Notes under the pieces: generated by a model | The model's database searches: none | What the model was told of the DNA's origin: nothing | Seen by the model: only the letters and a program-made list of their open reading frames with translations | Part shown: piece after piece, positions 45,563-55,076 of the stretch | How positions within the stretch are numbered: position 1 is the first letter of the stretch | Layout of the letters: each line of letters starts with the position of its first letter | Source: Clostridioides difficile | GTDB taxonomy: Bacteria > Bacillota > Clostridia > Peptostreptococcales > Peptostreptococcaceae | NCBI GenBank assembly: GCA_024919175.1 | Contig: CP103804.1 | Coordinates: forward strand, 3,596,001 to 3,660,000 | Reading direction: 5' to 3' | DNA length: 64,000 nucleotides | Translations under genes and position numbers: made by a program

Positions 45563-47005
45563 TTAATCACATATGTCTCTATATGTTTCTATATACTCCT
45601 TAGCTGATTTTTTCCAACTATTATCGGTATTCATTGCATTTTCAACTAGTTTCATCCATTTTTCTTTATCTCTAAAAATCTTAATTGCATTTTGCAAACA
45701 GAAAAACATCTCATGAGCATTGTAATTTTTAAAACTAAATCCATTACCTTCTCCAGTAAATTGATTATAAGGTATTACAGTATCTTTAAGTCCTCCAGTT
45801 TCTCTAACTACTGGTAAAGAACCATATCTCATAGCTAGCATTTGACCTATACCACAAGGTTCAAATAGTGATGGCATCAAGAATATATCACTTCCAGCAT
45901 AAATTTGTTGAGCCAATGATGCATTAAATGTAATTCTAGCAGATACTTTATCTGAAAAATTAGAATCATAATAATTAAACATTGATTGATATTGATGTTC
46001 CCCAGTTCCTAAAATGACAATTTGCAAATCTTCCCTCATAAGCTCAGGCATCATATAGGCTATTAAATCGAATCCTTTTTGAGAAACTAGTCTTGAAACT
46101 ATTCCTATTAATGGAATAGATGAATCTTTTTTTAGTCCTAATATATCTTGTAATCTCAATTTATTTTCCAATTTTTTCTCTATAGAATTTACATCGTAAT
46201 TAACAAATATATCCTTATCTTTCTCAGGGTCATTTAAGTCGTAATCTATGCCATTTAATATCCCTTTTAATTTTCCTGATTCCTTTCTAAGCAAGCCATC
46301 TAATTGTTCTCCATAAAAAGATGTTTGTATCTCACTTGCATAAGTAGGACTAACAGTTATAACTTTATCTGCAAAATTTATTCCAGCTTTCATAAAATTT
46401 ATTGAGCCATAATACTCTATATCTCCATTATCAAAATATTTTTCAGGTAAATCTAATATATCATCTAAGACATACTTATCAAATACACCTTGATATTGTA
46501 GATTATGTATAGTATACATAGTTTTTATATTTTTATACCCCTCAAGGGTTGCATATCTCTCTTTTAAAATTAATGGTAACATTCCTGTGTGCCAATCATT
46601 TATATGTATTACATCTGGATAAAAGTCAATCCTACTTATAGCTTCTAAGACAGCATCTGTAAAGAATGTATATCTTTCTGCATCATCTCCATATCCATAA
46701 ATACTCTTTCTCTCATCTTCTCTTCTAAAATAAAATTCATTGTCTATAAAATAAAATTTAACACCATCTAGTTCCATTTCTAAAAGACCACAATATTGAT
46801 TTCTCCATCCAACACGTACACTAAACACAGCTATTTCTTTTAATTGATCTTTTAAATAACTTGGTATAGTTGAATATTTAGGCATTATTACCCTTACATC
46901 TACACCTTCTTTTTTTAATTCTTTAGGCAATGCATAGGATACATCTCCTAATCCTCCAGTTTTAGCAAAGGGCCAACACTCTGCTGTTACATAAAAAACC
47001 TTCAC
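45563..47005 (-). CDS. glgA: Glycogen synthase (ADP-glucose type)
   Basis: A 480-residue GT5 enzyme. KTGGLGDV at 15-22 binds ADP-glucose, and the C-terminal block EPCGIGQMLAMRYG and VVRETGGL complete the active site. It extends alpha-1,4-glucan using the ADP-glucose made by GlgC. The start is GTG, with a GAAGGGGG site, 28 bases after glgD. Confidence 0.94.
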   Translation of the reverse strand: MKVFYVTAECWPFAKTGGLGDVSYALPKELKKEGVDVRVIMPKYSTIPSYLKDQLKEIAVFSVRVGWRNQYCGLLEMELDGVKFYFIDNEFYFRREDERKSIYGYGDDAERYTFFTDAVLEAISRIDFYPDVIHINDWHTGMLPLILKERYATLEGYKNIKTMYTIHNLQYQGVFDKYVLDDILDLPEKYFDNGDIEYYGSINFMKAGINFADKVITVSPTYASEIQTSFYGEQLDGLLRKESGKLKGILNGIDYDLNDPEKDKDIFVNYDVNSIEKKLENKLRLQDILGLKKDSSIPLIGIVSRLVSQKGFDLIAYMMPELMREDLQIVILGTGEHQYQSMFNYYDSNFSDKVSARITFNASLAQQIYAGSDIFLMPSLFEPCGIGQMLAMRYGSLPVVRETGGLKDTVIPYNQFTGEGNGFSFKNYNAHEMFFCLQNAIKIFRDKEKWMKLVENAMNTDNSWKKSAKEYIETYRDICD

Positions 47006-47033
47006 TAGCTATTCCCCCTTCTAAAAAATATTT

Positions 47034-48164
47034 TTATATATTCGTATTTTTTTCTACTACAATAGGATATTTTTCATCTCCTTTTAACTCTTTTCCTTTT
47101 GATACACTTGTATTTTTATCTAGTATTGCATTATATAGTTTTGCATTTGACTTTATTACACAATTTTGCATTACTATTGAGTTTTCTATAACTGTTCCTT
47201 TTTCAACATTAACTTTTCTAAATATAATGCTATCTTTTACAGTACCTTCTATTAAGCAACCTGATGCTATAAAACTATTTTCTACCTTTGCACTATCTGT
47301 GTAAATTGTAGGTGACTCATTCTTTTCTTTAGTAAATATTTTTCTTTCAGAATACAATAATTCATCAGCAACTTCTATTTCTAATAAATCTTTACTCATT
47401 TGAAAATATGATTCAACAGAATTTACACACTTCAAATATCCTGTATACTCATAAGCTCCTATTTTCATGTTTTCTGCTTCTTCAACAATGAACTCTTCTA
47501 AATAACAATAATTTCCTTTATTTACAATATTATATATACATTCTACAAAATCTTCACGTTTCATAATATATGTTTCCATGCATATGTTTGCTCTAGGAAA
47601 TTTCCCTAAATTATTTCCGACATTTATTACTCTGTTATTACTATCTAAGTTTAAAGTTAGATTACCAGCAAAATCTTTATTTGCATTGTTTACATTTTTA
47701 TATATTATAGTTATATCATTATGAGATTTTTTATGGTATTCCAAAGCCTGAGAATAATCTAAGTTGCATAACATATAACTTGGAGCTATTAAAATATATT
47801 CTTCTTCACTTTTCTCTATATAATCAAGATTAGCTAGTATTGTATATATATCTCCTTCTCTATGTGAGTAAGTATTTCTATACTTAGTGTTTTCTGGACT
47901 AAAAATTGATAGACCACCCTTTTTTCTACTTAAATCCCAATCTTTTCCACTACCTATATGGTCTGTAAGTGAGCGATACTTTTCTTTTGCAAATATTCCA
48001 ACTTTTGTGATTCCTGAATTTATCATATTAGATAGAGCAAAGTCTATTATTCTATATCTTCCAGCTATTGGTGTAGAAGCTATTGGTCTTCCATAATTAA
48101 GTTTATTTATTGCAGGGTCTCCTTTTTTGTTTAAATTTATTATACCTAAACATTCATTTTTCAT
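47034..48164 (-). CDS. glgD: ADP-glucose pyrophosphorylase-like subunit, GlgD
   Basis: A 376-residue paralogue of GlgC with a nucleotidyltransferase-like domain and a C-terminal left-handed beta-helix. The GlgC nucleotide motif GGQGSRL is replaced by INLNKKGDPAINKL, so it is probably non-catalytic. In Firmicutes GlgD pairs with GlgC and raises its activity. It starts one base after the glgC stop. Confidence 0.92.
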   Translation of the reverse strand: MKNECLGIINLNKKGDPAINKLNYGRPIASTPIAGRYRIIDFALSNMINSGITKVGIFAKEKYRSLTDHIGSGKDWDLSRKKGGLSIFSPENTKYRNTYSHREGDIYTILANLDYIEKSEEEYILIAPSYMLCNLDYSQALEYHKKSHNDITIIYKNVNNANKDFAGNLTLNLDSNNRVINVGNNLGKFPRANICMETYIMKREDFVECIYNIVNKGNYCYLEEFIVEEAENMKIGAYEYTGYLKCVNSVESYFQMSKDLLEIEVADELLYSERKIFTKEKNESPTIYTDSAKVENSFIASGCLIEGTVKDSIIFRKVNVEKGTVIENSIVMQNCVIKSNAKLYNAILDKNTSVSKGKELKGDEKYPIVVEKNTNI

Positions 48165-48165
48165 C

Positions 48166-49326
48166 TTAAAGACCTCCTTCTATTAATACGCATCTAGGCT
48201 CTATATTTTCATATTCAGAAACTACATTTATCTCATTATTTACATTTTTTATCTGAACATTATCATTTATAGTTGCACATTCACCTATCATAGCTTTTTC
48301 TATAGTTACATTTTCTCCTATTACAACATTTGGCATGATTACTGAATCAATTACTTTACTTCCTTTTCCAACAACAACTCCATGTGATAATACAGAGTTT
48401 CCTACTTCTCCTAAGATTCTACAACCATCAGCTATCATTGATCTATGGACATTTGCACTTTTGCCTATATATTGTGGAGGCATTGCCATTGTATTTGTGT
48501 ATATCTTCCATTTAGGGTCTGATAAATCCAGTGTTTCTGGAGATTTAATTATATCCATATTTGCATCCCATAAACTTTGTATAGTTCCTACATCTCTCCA
48601 ATATCCTTTAAATGGATATGCATACATTCCAACATTATCCTCTAACATTTTAGGTATTAAGTTCTTTCCAAAATCATCATAATTTATATCTGGATTTTTT
48701 TCTGCCTCTTTAAAATAACTTCGCAACATTTTCCAATCAAATATGTATACTCCCATAGATGCCAAATTACTTTTAGGTTCACCTGGCTTTTCTTCAAATT
48801 CATAGACACTTGAATCTTCATTTGTATTCATTATGCCAAATCTAGAAGCTTCATCCCAAGGTACTTCAATTACTGCAATTGTAGCCTTAGATCCTTTTTC
48901 TTTATGAAATTTTAACATTTTACTATAATCCATCTTATATATATGGTCACCAGATAATATTAATACATATTCTGGATTATAGGTATCTACAAAATCCATA
49001 TTCTGATATATAGCATGTGCTGTTCCATTATACCAATTTCCCTCTTTTTCATTCATAAATGGTTGTAATACATACACTCCACCATTTATTCTGTCTAAAT
49101 CCCAATGACTTCCCATGCCTATATGAGAATTTAATATCAATGGTCTATATTGAGTTAAAACACCTACAGTATCTATACCAGAATTTGAACAATTACTTAA
49201 AACAAAGTCAATAATTCTGTACTTTCCTCCAAATGATACGGCTGGTTTTGCAATCCTCTTTGTAAAAACTCCAAGCCTTGAACCTTGCCCCCCTGCCAAA
49301 ATCATAGCTAACATCTCTTTTTTCAT
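48166..49326 (-). CDS. glgC: Glucose-1-phosphate adenylyltransferase
   Basis: A 386-residue enzyme that makes ADP-glucose from ATP and glucose-1-phosphate. Signature blocks are MILAGGQGSRLGVFTKRIAKPAVSF-like (GGQGSRL with the downstream KPAV), the SGDHIYKMDY site and FEEKPGEPKS; a beta-helix domain closes the protein. First gene of the operon, with a GAGGGGAG site before the ATG. Confidence 0.94.
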   Translation of the reverse strand: MKKEMLAMILAGGQGSRLGVFTKRIAKPAVSFGGKYRIIDFVLSNCSNSGIDTVGVLTQYRPLILNSHIGMGSHWDLDRINGGVYVLQPFMNEKEGNWYNGTAHAIYQNMDFVDTYNPEYVLILSGDHIYKMDYSKMLKFHKEKGSKATIAVIEVPWDEASRFGIMNTNEDSSVYEFEEKPGEPKSNLASMGVYIFDWKMLRSYFKEAEKNPDINYDDFGKNLIPKMLEDNVGMYAYPFKGYWRDVGTIQSLWDANMDIIKSPETLDLSDPKWKIYTNTMAMPPQYIGKSANVHRSMIADGCRILGEVGNSVLSHGVVVGKGSKVIDSVIMPNVVIGENVTIEKAMIGECATINDNVQIKNVNNEINVVSEYENIEPRCVLIEGGL

Positions 49327-49972
49327 TTAATGACACTCCCCTCATCTAGTAATTAATATTTATAATTGCATTTTTACCTTTATAAACTTTTAGTCAATAA
49401 ATGTTGTGTATAAATTTTGCCCAAATGATAATGTAATAAGAGTAAAATAATATAAACTATACAATTTCTATAATGTATACCCAATAATTACTTTATTGAA
49501 GTATACATTATTTTCCATCAGTGCTATAGTACTTATAATATTCAATTCCTAATTAGAAAATAATATAAACATTTATTTTATAGATATAAAAAATATTTTT
49601 TATAAATCAATTTATATCATACAAACATACTTAAATTTTTATGCTTTTTTGATTTGATAATAAATAGAACATAATATGACATGATTATCTGAAAATCTTC
49701 AAATAATTACTAGCTAATTTTATTTTTTGTTACTTGCTTATCTATGATTCAATTAATGAATTATAAAACTTTAGTTCTATTGTTAGCCATATTCATTATG
49801 TTTGATATTTTTATAACTATATATGTTATCAATATAAATATCTAAATTAAAATTACTTCTATTCCCCATATGTTTTATTTAATATTATATAACACTTTTT
49901 ACATTAGTAAAGGGTAAATTGTATAAAAATTCTGTTAATTTATTTTTAAAATCCTGTTTTATAAATAAAAAC
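49327..49972. other. Intergenic region upstream of glgC, with an inverted repeat
   Basis: About 650 AT-rich bases without a convincing frame. The one clear feature is an 11-bp perfect inverted repeat (49470-49480 with 49501-49511, ATAATGTATAC and its complement), about 150 bases upstream of glgC. It may be an operator for the glycogen operon. Confidence 0.45.
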
Positions 49973-50010
49973 AAAGAAGAAGACTTAAAAAGCTATAAGT
50001 CTTCTTCTTT
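49973..50010 (-). terminator. Terminator of the SPFH gene
   Basis: A stem of about 14 bp (49973-49986 with 49996-50010), AAGAAGAAGACTT with its complement, lies about 77 bases past the stop. Confidence 0.8.
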
Positions 50011-50086
50011 TCAATGTGCATTTTATACTATATTTAATTAATTCGACCTTTAATTTCCATTTCCTTCCTAGAATAACAAAACTCTT

Positions 50087-51130
50087 TTATTTTTTTAATG
50101 AGTCATCTCCACTAAGCACATCTTTTACATCTAATACATCATTTTTATCATCACTCATGACTTCTTTTATCCCTTTAAATGTTCCTAAGAAATTAACTGC
50201 TTCTGAAGGTAAAACCAATTTTGTTGACTTGCCTTCAGCCATTTTTTCAAGTGCTTCCATAGATTTTAATGCTAAGATATTATTATCAATATCAGACTCT
50301 TTCATAGCTGAAAATACTAATTTTAGACCTTCTGCAGTTGCCATTTGAGTTCTTTTAATCATTTCAGCTTCACCTTGTGCTTTAGCAATAGCTGTTTGTC
50401 TTATAGCTTCAGCTTCACCTTCTGCTACCAATATAGCAGACTCTTTTTCTCCTTCTGCTACACGTACCATAGCTTCTTTTCTTGCTTCTGCTGTTAATAT
50501 AGCAGATTGTTTTTCTCCTTCTGCTTGTAATATCGCAGCTGACTTATTACCTTCTGCTTGAAGTATTGCTTCTCTTCTTTCTCTTTCCGCTCTCATTTGC
50601 TTTTCCATCGCAACTTGAATATCATGAGGAGGCATTATGTTCTTTAACTCTACTCTATTTACTTTTATTCCCCATTTATCTGTTGCTTCATCAAGGATTG
50701 TTCTCATTTTTACATTTATTATATCTCTTGATGTTAGTGTTTCATCTAAATCAAGTTCACCAATTATATTTCTTAAAGTTGTAGCTGTTAAATTTTCAAT
50801 AGCAGCTATTGGATTTGCTATTTCAAATACATATCTAACTGGGTCTGTAACTTTATAATATACAACTGTATCAATCTGCATAGTTACATTATCTTTAGTT
50901 ATAACTGGCTGAGGTGGGAAATCTATTACGATTTCTCTCAAGTCAATCACATATGCCATTTTATCTAAAAATGGTATCAAGAAATGAACTCCTGTTTCAG
51001 CCACTTTTTGAAACTTACCAAGTCGCATTATTATACCTACTTTAGACTGTTTTATTACTCTTATGCAGGTTAAACTTATTGCTACGACTACTATTATTAA
51101 TACAATACTTAAAACAACTTTCATACCCAT
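50087..51130 (-). CDS. SPFH/band 7 membrane protein (stomatin/QmcA-like)
   Basis: A 347-residue protein with one N-terminal membrane helix (about 5-25), an SPFH domain (about 28-190, GVHFLIPFLDKMAYVIDLRE) and a long Ala/Glu-rich coiled coil (about 180-270, with repeats of the type AILQAEGEKQSA). Such proteins form large ring assemblies that scaffold membrane microdomains. The NfeD-like gene immediately upstream is its usual partner. A GGAGGAT site precedes the start. Confidence 0.87.
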   Translation of the reverse strand: MGMKVVLSIVLIIVVVAISLTCIRVIKQSKVGIIMRLGKFQKVAETGVHFLIPFLDKMAYVIDLREIVIDFPPQPVITKDNVTMQIDTVVYYKVTDPVRYVFEIANPIAAIENLTATTLRNIIGELDLDETLTSRDIINVKMRTILDEATDKWGIKVNRVELKNIMPPHDIQVAMEKQMRAERERREAILQAEGNKSAAILQAEGEKQSAILTAEARKEAMVRVAEGEKESAILVAEGEAEAIRQTAIAKAQGEAEMIKRTQMATAEGLKLVFSAMKESDIDNNILALKSMEALEKMAEGKSTKLVLPSEAVNFLGTFKGIKEVMSDDKNDVLDVKDVLSGDDSLKK

Positions 51131-51149
51131 AAATATATCCTCCTCTATT

Positions 51150-51596
51150 TTATTGATTCGTCACACTAGTTGCAGAATTTACTTTTTTAACAACTAGTTT
51201 TACCCCTTCTATTTTTAATACTTCTACTGTAGAACCCTTCTCAATCTTTTCATCATCTATAGAAATAGCAGTCCATGTTTCATGTTCAACTACAACTAAA
51301 CCAGTTTTATTTGGAGAAATTTCCTCTGTAACAATACCTTTCTTAGACATCATTGCTTGTAAATTAGTATTAGACTTATAAGTTTTATCTTTTTTTACAA
51401 TTTTCTTAGTAGCTACAACTAACATAGCTATAGAAATTACAGCAAATATTAAAATTTGTAAAAATATACTCTTTATAAAAGTACTTAAAAATATAAGTAT
51501 TACTGCTCCTACACTAAACCATATTAGTGTTAAGCTTGGAGTCAACATTTCTGCTATTCCAAATAAGATTGCTACTATTAACCATATCAACTTCAT
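51150..51596 (-). CDS. NfeD-like membrane protein
   Basis: A 148-residue protein with about three or four hydrophobic helices (1-80) and a C-terminal OB-fold NfeD domain (about 90-140, KGIVTEEISPNKTGLVVVEHETW). NfeD proteins pair with SPFH proteins, as here with the gene 19 bases downstream. The frame extends 16 codons upstream, but MKLIWLIVAILFG at 51596 is the natural hydrophobic start, with a weak GAGGG site. Confidence 0.8.
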   Translation of the reverse strand: MKLIWLIVAILFGIAEMLTPSLTLIWFSVGAVILIFLSTFIKSIFLQILIFAVISIAMLVVATKKIVKKDKTYKSNTNLQAMMSKKGIVTEEISPNKTGLVVVEHETWTAISIDDEKIEKGSTVEVLKIEGVKLVVKKVNSATSVTNQ

Positions 51597-51785
51597 ACTA
51601 TCTACCCTCTTCTCATATGAATTATCAAACCCTATATAAATCATATTCTTTACGCAATATATTTGAATATGAATTTAAATAATAAACCAAAAACCAGTAA
51701 AATAAGTTAATTTGAGATTAATTTAATAGTATTATATCAGCATACTTTGTTAAAGTTGTTACAAAGTAGTATCAAATATTAGTCA

Positions 51786-53372
51786 TTAAATAATCAAAAA
51801 CTTGTTCATTGTTAACGAAATGTTACTTATTAAATCTGTTGCATTTACTGTATACATATTTTTGCCTAATTCATCTCCTATATAACCATGTACATATGCT
51901 CCACTTACTGTAGCTTCAAGTATATTCATACCTTGACCTATAAAAGAAGTAATCATACCAAGTAAACAGTCTCCCATTCCACCAGTTGCCATACAACTAT
52001 TTCCTGTAGGATTTATATATGTTTCTTTACCATCTGTTATGATAGTTTGATAACCTTTTAAAAGGACAACTACATTGTATTTTTGAGCGAATTCTTTTGC
52101 CACATCTACTCTATGTTCTCTTATATACCCAATTGAGTCACCTGTCAACCTGGCCATTTCTCCCAGATGAGGAGTAATTACAAACTTATTTTTCCACTCT
52201 AAAAACTTATAGCATCTATCTTTCATAACATTTAATCCATCTGCATCCAATATTATTGGACAACTAGAATTCTCTACTACTCTAAGTAATCTCTCAAAAG
52301 TTTTGTGATTATCTCCCATTCCTGGCCCAAAACCAATTGCATTACTAGAACTCAATAGTTTATCAACTCTTTCTTCTTCAAAATTTACAGTCATTGCTTC
52401 AGTGAGTCTAGTAGATACTTTTTCTTGTACATCTTTACTACTAATCAAAGTTACAAGACCACTTCCACTTTTAACAGCCGATTCAGTTGCTATGAAACTA
52501 GCACCATAAAATCCTTTTGAACCTGCAACTATAGATACTTTTCCAAAATCACTTTTAAATCCATGCTTATCTCTTCTTCTAATATTATTTTTTACAAAAC
52601 TCTCATCAGTTATGAATTCATCATTATGGTATTTTCTTGTAATAAAGTCTGGAACACCTATTTTTTCTACAATTACATCGCCAATAAGTGAATTTACATC
52701 ATAATTTAAAAATCCTCTTTTATAAAATTCAAAACTAATTGTTTTACTTGCTTTGATACAAATTCCAAGTATACTACCTTTGTCACTATCTATACCAGAT
52801 GGTATATCTATAGAATATGTATTTTTGCTGTTATCATTTACTATATCGATTACTTCTTTAAAAATACCAGTTATTTCCCTTTTTAAACCTGTTCCAAATA
52901 TTGCATCTATTACGACATCACTTTTAGATACTGCTTCTTTAAACATTGTTAAATTTTTATTTTTAATTATGCTCTGTTTTTCTGTCTTAATAATTTCATC
53001 CACTTTATTTTTATTTATATAATCATTATATTCCTCACTTAAATCATTTTTATCAATGTTTATAATATTAATTCCCATATTTAAAAGTATATTATAATTG
53101 ATTTTAGAACATTCACTTAGTTTCTTTATATTACCAATTAAAAAAACATTCACATTTTTCCCTTTTAGTTTTAAATGTCTTGCTATTCCAAGACCATCTC
53201 CACCATTATTTCCAACACCACATACAATTGTATAATCATTGTATATATCTATATCCATGTTTCTCATTGCAGATATTACTGCATTTTCCATCAATACAAT
53301 CATTGGAATTCCCAACTCTCCTACACATGCATTATCAACGCTTCTACTTAAATTAGCTGTACCTATCAACAC
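51786..53372 (-). CDS. nnr: Bifunctional NAD(P)HX epimerase/dehydratase
   Basis: A 528-residue fusion. The N-terminal YjeF_N epimerase domain (about 1-215) has GVGNNGGDGLGIARHL; the C-terminal ribokinase-like dehydratase (about 235-510) has the nucleotide and catalytic loop NSCMATGGMGDCLLGMI. It repairs hydrated NADH and NADPH. The start is GTG, nine bases after an AGGAGTG site. It is divergent from the ABC transporter locus. Confidence 0.92.
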   Translation of the reverse strand: MLIGTANLSRSVDNACVGELGIPMIVLMENAVISAMRNMDIDIYNDYTIVCGVGNNGGDGLGIARHLKLKGKNVNVFLIGNIKKLSECSKINYNILLNMGINIINIDKNDLSEEYNDYINKNKVDEIIKTEKQSIIKNKNLTMFKEAVSKSDVVIDAIFGTGLKREITGIFKEVIDIVNDNSKNTYSIDIPSGIDSDKGSILGICIKASKTISFEFYKRGFLNYDVNSLIGDVIVEKIGVPDFITRKYHNDEFITDESFVKNNIRRRDKHGFKSDFGKVSIVAGSKGFYGASFIATESAVKSGSGLVTLISSKDVQEKVSTRLTEAMTVNFEEERVDKLLSSSNAIGFGPGMGDNHKTFERLLRVVENSSCPIILDADGLNVMKDRCYKFLEWKNKFVITPHLGEMARLTGDSIGYIREHRVDVAKEFAQKYNVVVLLKGYQTIITDGKETYINPTGNSCMATGGMGDCLLGMITSFIGQGMNILEATVSGAYVHGYIGDELGKNMYTVNATDLISNISLTMNKFLII

Positions 53373-53753
53373 ATATCATCACTCCTATAAAATTAAAGAC
53401 TTCTAAAATATTTAAATAAAAACATATAAATATCTATTGAAGTCTTTTTAATCTTGTAACTATATTAAATAGAACCATCAAAAATAAGATTCCTAAAAAC
53501 AATAAAAATTCTGAATTAAAATAATCATTTAATTTATTATATCATATAATTTTAGTCATTCTATTACTTCAAAACCTATTTTCATTAATTCTCTAAAAAT
53601 TTTATCTTTTTACTCAATTTTTCCTAAAATCCAAATAAATTTTAATTTTTATTTATAAATTAAGATTTAAGAAAACTACCCAATCCTATACATAAAACTT
53701 TTTTTATCCAAGCTCAATTTTCTGATAATTTAATAATTTTTCAAAATTTATAG
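53373..53753. other. Divergent intergenic region
   Basis: AT-rich sequence between nnr (minus) and the first transporter leader (plus). It contains the nnr promoter region and ends at the leader promoter. No reading frame or clear terminator was seen. Confidence 0.45.
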
Positions 53754-53782
53754 TTGACTTTTATTTTTTACTGTATTAAACT
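53754..53782 (+). promoter_or_regulatory. Promoter of transporter unit 1
   Basis: TTGACT (53754-53759), a 17-base spacer and TAAACT (53777-53782). The -35 box and the next bases match those of the unit 2 promoter; the -10 is weaker. Confidence 0.55.
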
Positions 53783-53845
53783 AATTACTATACAAAATAT
53801 AAAAACAAAATTTTCAAAATTATTAAATTAAAAGGAGAGGTAAAT

Positions 53846-53899
53846 ATGAAGACTTTATTAAACAAACAAGTACGATTTTTTAGTAGCCAATTTAGTTAG
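53846..53899 (+). CDS. Leader peptide of transporter unit 1 (Phe-biased)
   Basis: Seventeen codons, MKTLLNKQVRFFSSQFS, with a strong AGGAGAGG ribosome site a few bases upstream. Three of the last seven codons are Phe (positions 11, 12 and 16). It shares the MxTLLN opening with the unit 2 leader. The last base of the TAG stop is the first base of attenuator segment 0. Too short for a functional enzyme; a regulatory peptide is the obvious reading, inferred from layout. Confidence 0.72.
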   Translation: MKTLLNKQVRFFSSQFS

Positions 53900-54102
53900 G
53901 GTTTGTAACTAAGTTAAGACAAATTGTCATAACATAGATACAGACCCCTTAGGATTATCATTTTTAGGGATTGTATCTATGTTGGCTATAGTGATTGTTG
54001 TTAAAGTTTTTATTTTATCATCATATATAGAGCCACATGGATTATACTGTGTGGCTTATTCGTGTTTTTGCCATACAGTTATATATACTGTGTGGCTTTT
54101 TT
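53899..54102 (+). promoter_or_regulatory. Seven-segment attenuator of unit 1
   Basis: Segments in order: 0 (53899-53907), 1 (53931-53947), 2 (53972-53986), 3 (54031-54040), 4 (54046-54056), 5 (54070-54079), 6 (54087-54096). Each can pair with its neighbour. 5:6 followed by six T (54097-54102) is an intrinsic terminator 71 bases before the permease start; 4:5 is the antiterminator. 1:2 is a perfect 12-bp stem. Set A (1:2, 3:4, 5:6) terminates and set B (0:1, 2:3, 4:5) reads through. Confidence 0.75.
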
Positions 54103-54173
54103 ATATCCAAAATTCAATTTTCAATTAAATTCAAAAAATTATTTAAAAATATTTTCAAAGGGGTGTTTTATTT

Positions 54174-55076
54174 ATGTCAGGTATTATATCTGTAATGACA
54201 CAAAGTTTAATTTTATCAATCATGGCGCTAGGAGTTTATATAACTTACAAAATCTTAGATTTTCCCGATATGTCTGCTGATGGTAGCTACACAATGGGAG
54301 CTTCTATTGTAGCATTTTCTCTTACTAATGGGATTTCTCCTATAGTAGCAACTTTAATGGCTGTTTTATGTGGCTGTATTGCTGGTCTTGTAACTGGTGT
54401 ACTTCACATCAAATTTAAAATATCTAACTTACTTTCTGGTATTTTAGTTATGGGAATGCTCTACTCTATCAACTTAAGAATAATGGGAAAATCAAATATC
54501 CCACTATTTAGTTTTAAACATTTATTCAATGGAGAAATATCTCCTATAGTTTTAGCTTTAGTATTTGTATTTATCTGTAAAGTACTTTTAGACTTATTCT
54601 TAAAGACAGGTCTTGGATACACTCTAAAAGGTGTTGGTGACAACTCTCAAATGATTAAATCTTTGGGTATAAATATTGGTTCTATAAAAATACTAGGACT
54701 TATGATTTCAAATGGACTTATAGCTTTATCTGGTAGTTTGATGGCTCAATTCTTAGGATTCTCAGATGTAAATATGGGTATTGGAACTTTAGTTCTTGGA
54801 ATTGCTTCTATCATAATTGGTATTACATTATTTAAGAAATTCACTTTTATTAAAAATACTACTGCAATAATTGTTGGCTCTTTCATATACCAATTCACTA
54901 TATACTTTGCAATGAGTTTAGGTATGTTATCAACTGATTTAAAACTAATAACTGCCATAGTTATAATAGCTTTCTTAGCTACTGGTAATTTAAATATCTC
55001 ACTAAAAAAAAACAAGTGCAAAGCTAGTACTAAAAATAAATCAGAAAAAAGGGGTGTTATAGATGTTACAAATTAA
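54174..55076 (+). CDS. ABC transporter permease, TrpXYZ type (unit 1)
   Basis: A 300-residue permease with about eight or nine helices, of the COG4120 family that in streptococci belongs to the T-box-regulated tryptophan transporter TrpXYZ. Conserved block DFPDMSADGSYTMGASIVAF is near the N-terminus and GLGYTLKGVGDNSQMIKSLGIN in the cytoplasmic loop. It forms a channel with the ATPase, whose gene overlaps its end by 14 bases. Likely substrate: an aromatic amino acid. Nearly identical to the unit 2 permease. Confidence 0.87.
   Translation: MSGIISVMTQSLILSIMALGVYITYKILDFPDMSADGSYTMGASIVAFSLTNGISPIVATLMAVLCGCIAGLVTGVLHIKFKISNLLSGILVMGMLYSINLRIMGKSNIPLFSFKHLFNGEISPIVLALVFVFICKVLLDLFLKTGLGYTLKGVGDNSQMIKSLGINIGSIKILGLMISNGLIALSGSLMAQFLGFSDVNMGIGTLVLGIASIIIGITLFKKFTFIKNTTAIIVGSFIYQFTIYFAMSLGMLSTDLKLITAIVIIAFLATGNLNISLKKNKCKASTKNKSEKRGVIDVTN

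Noticed and set aside
53783..54173. Transporter leaders as T-box riboswitches
   Set aside because: Neither leader contains the T-box sequence AGGGTGGNACCGCG or a stem I with specifier loop; the translated Tyr- or Phe-rich frames and the segment chain explain them better.
54062..54280. Plus-strand reading frame of 72 codons across the unit 1 terminator
   Set aside because: It crosses the terminator hairpin and overlaps the permease start in another frame, has no ribosome site, and has no counterpart in unit 2.
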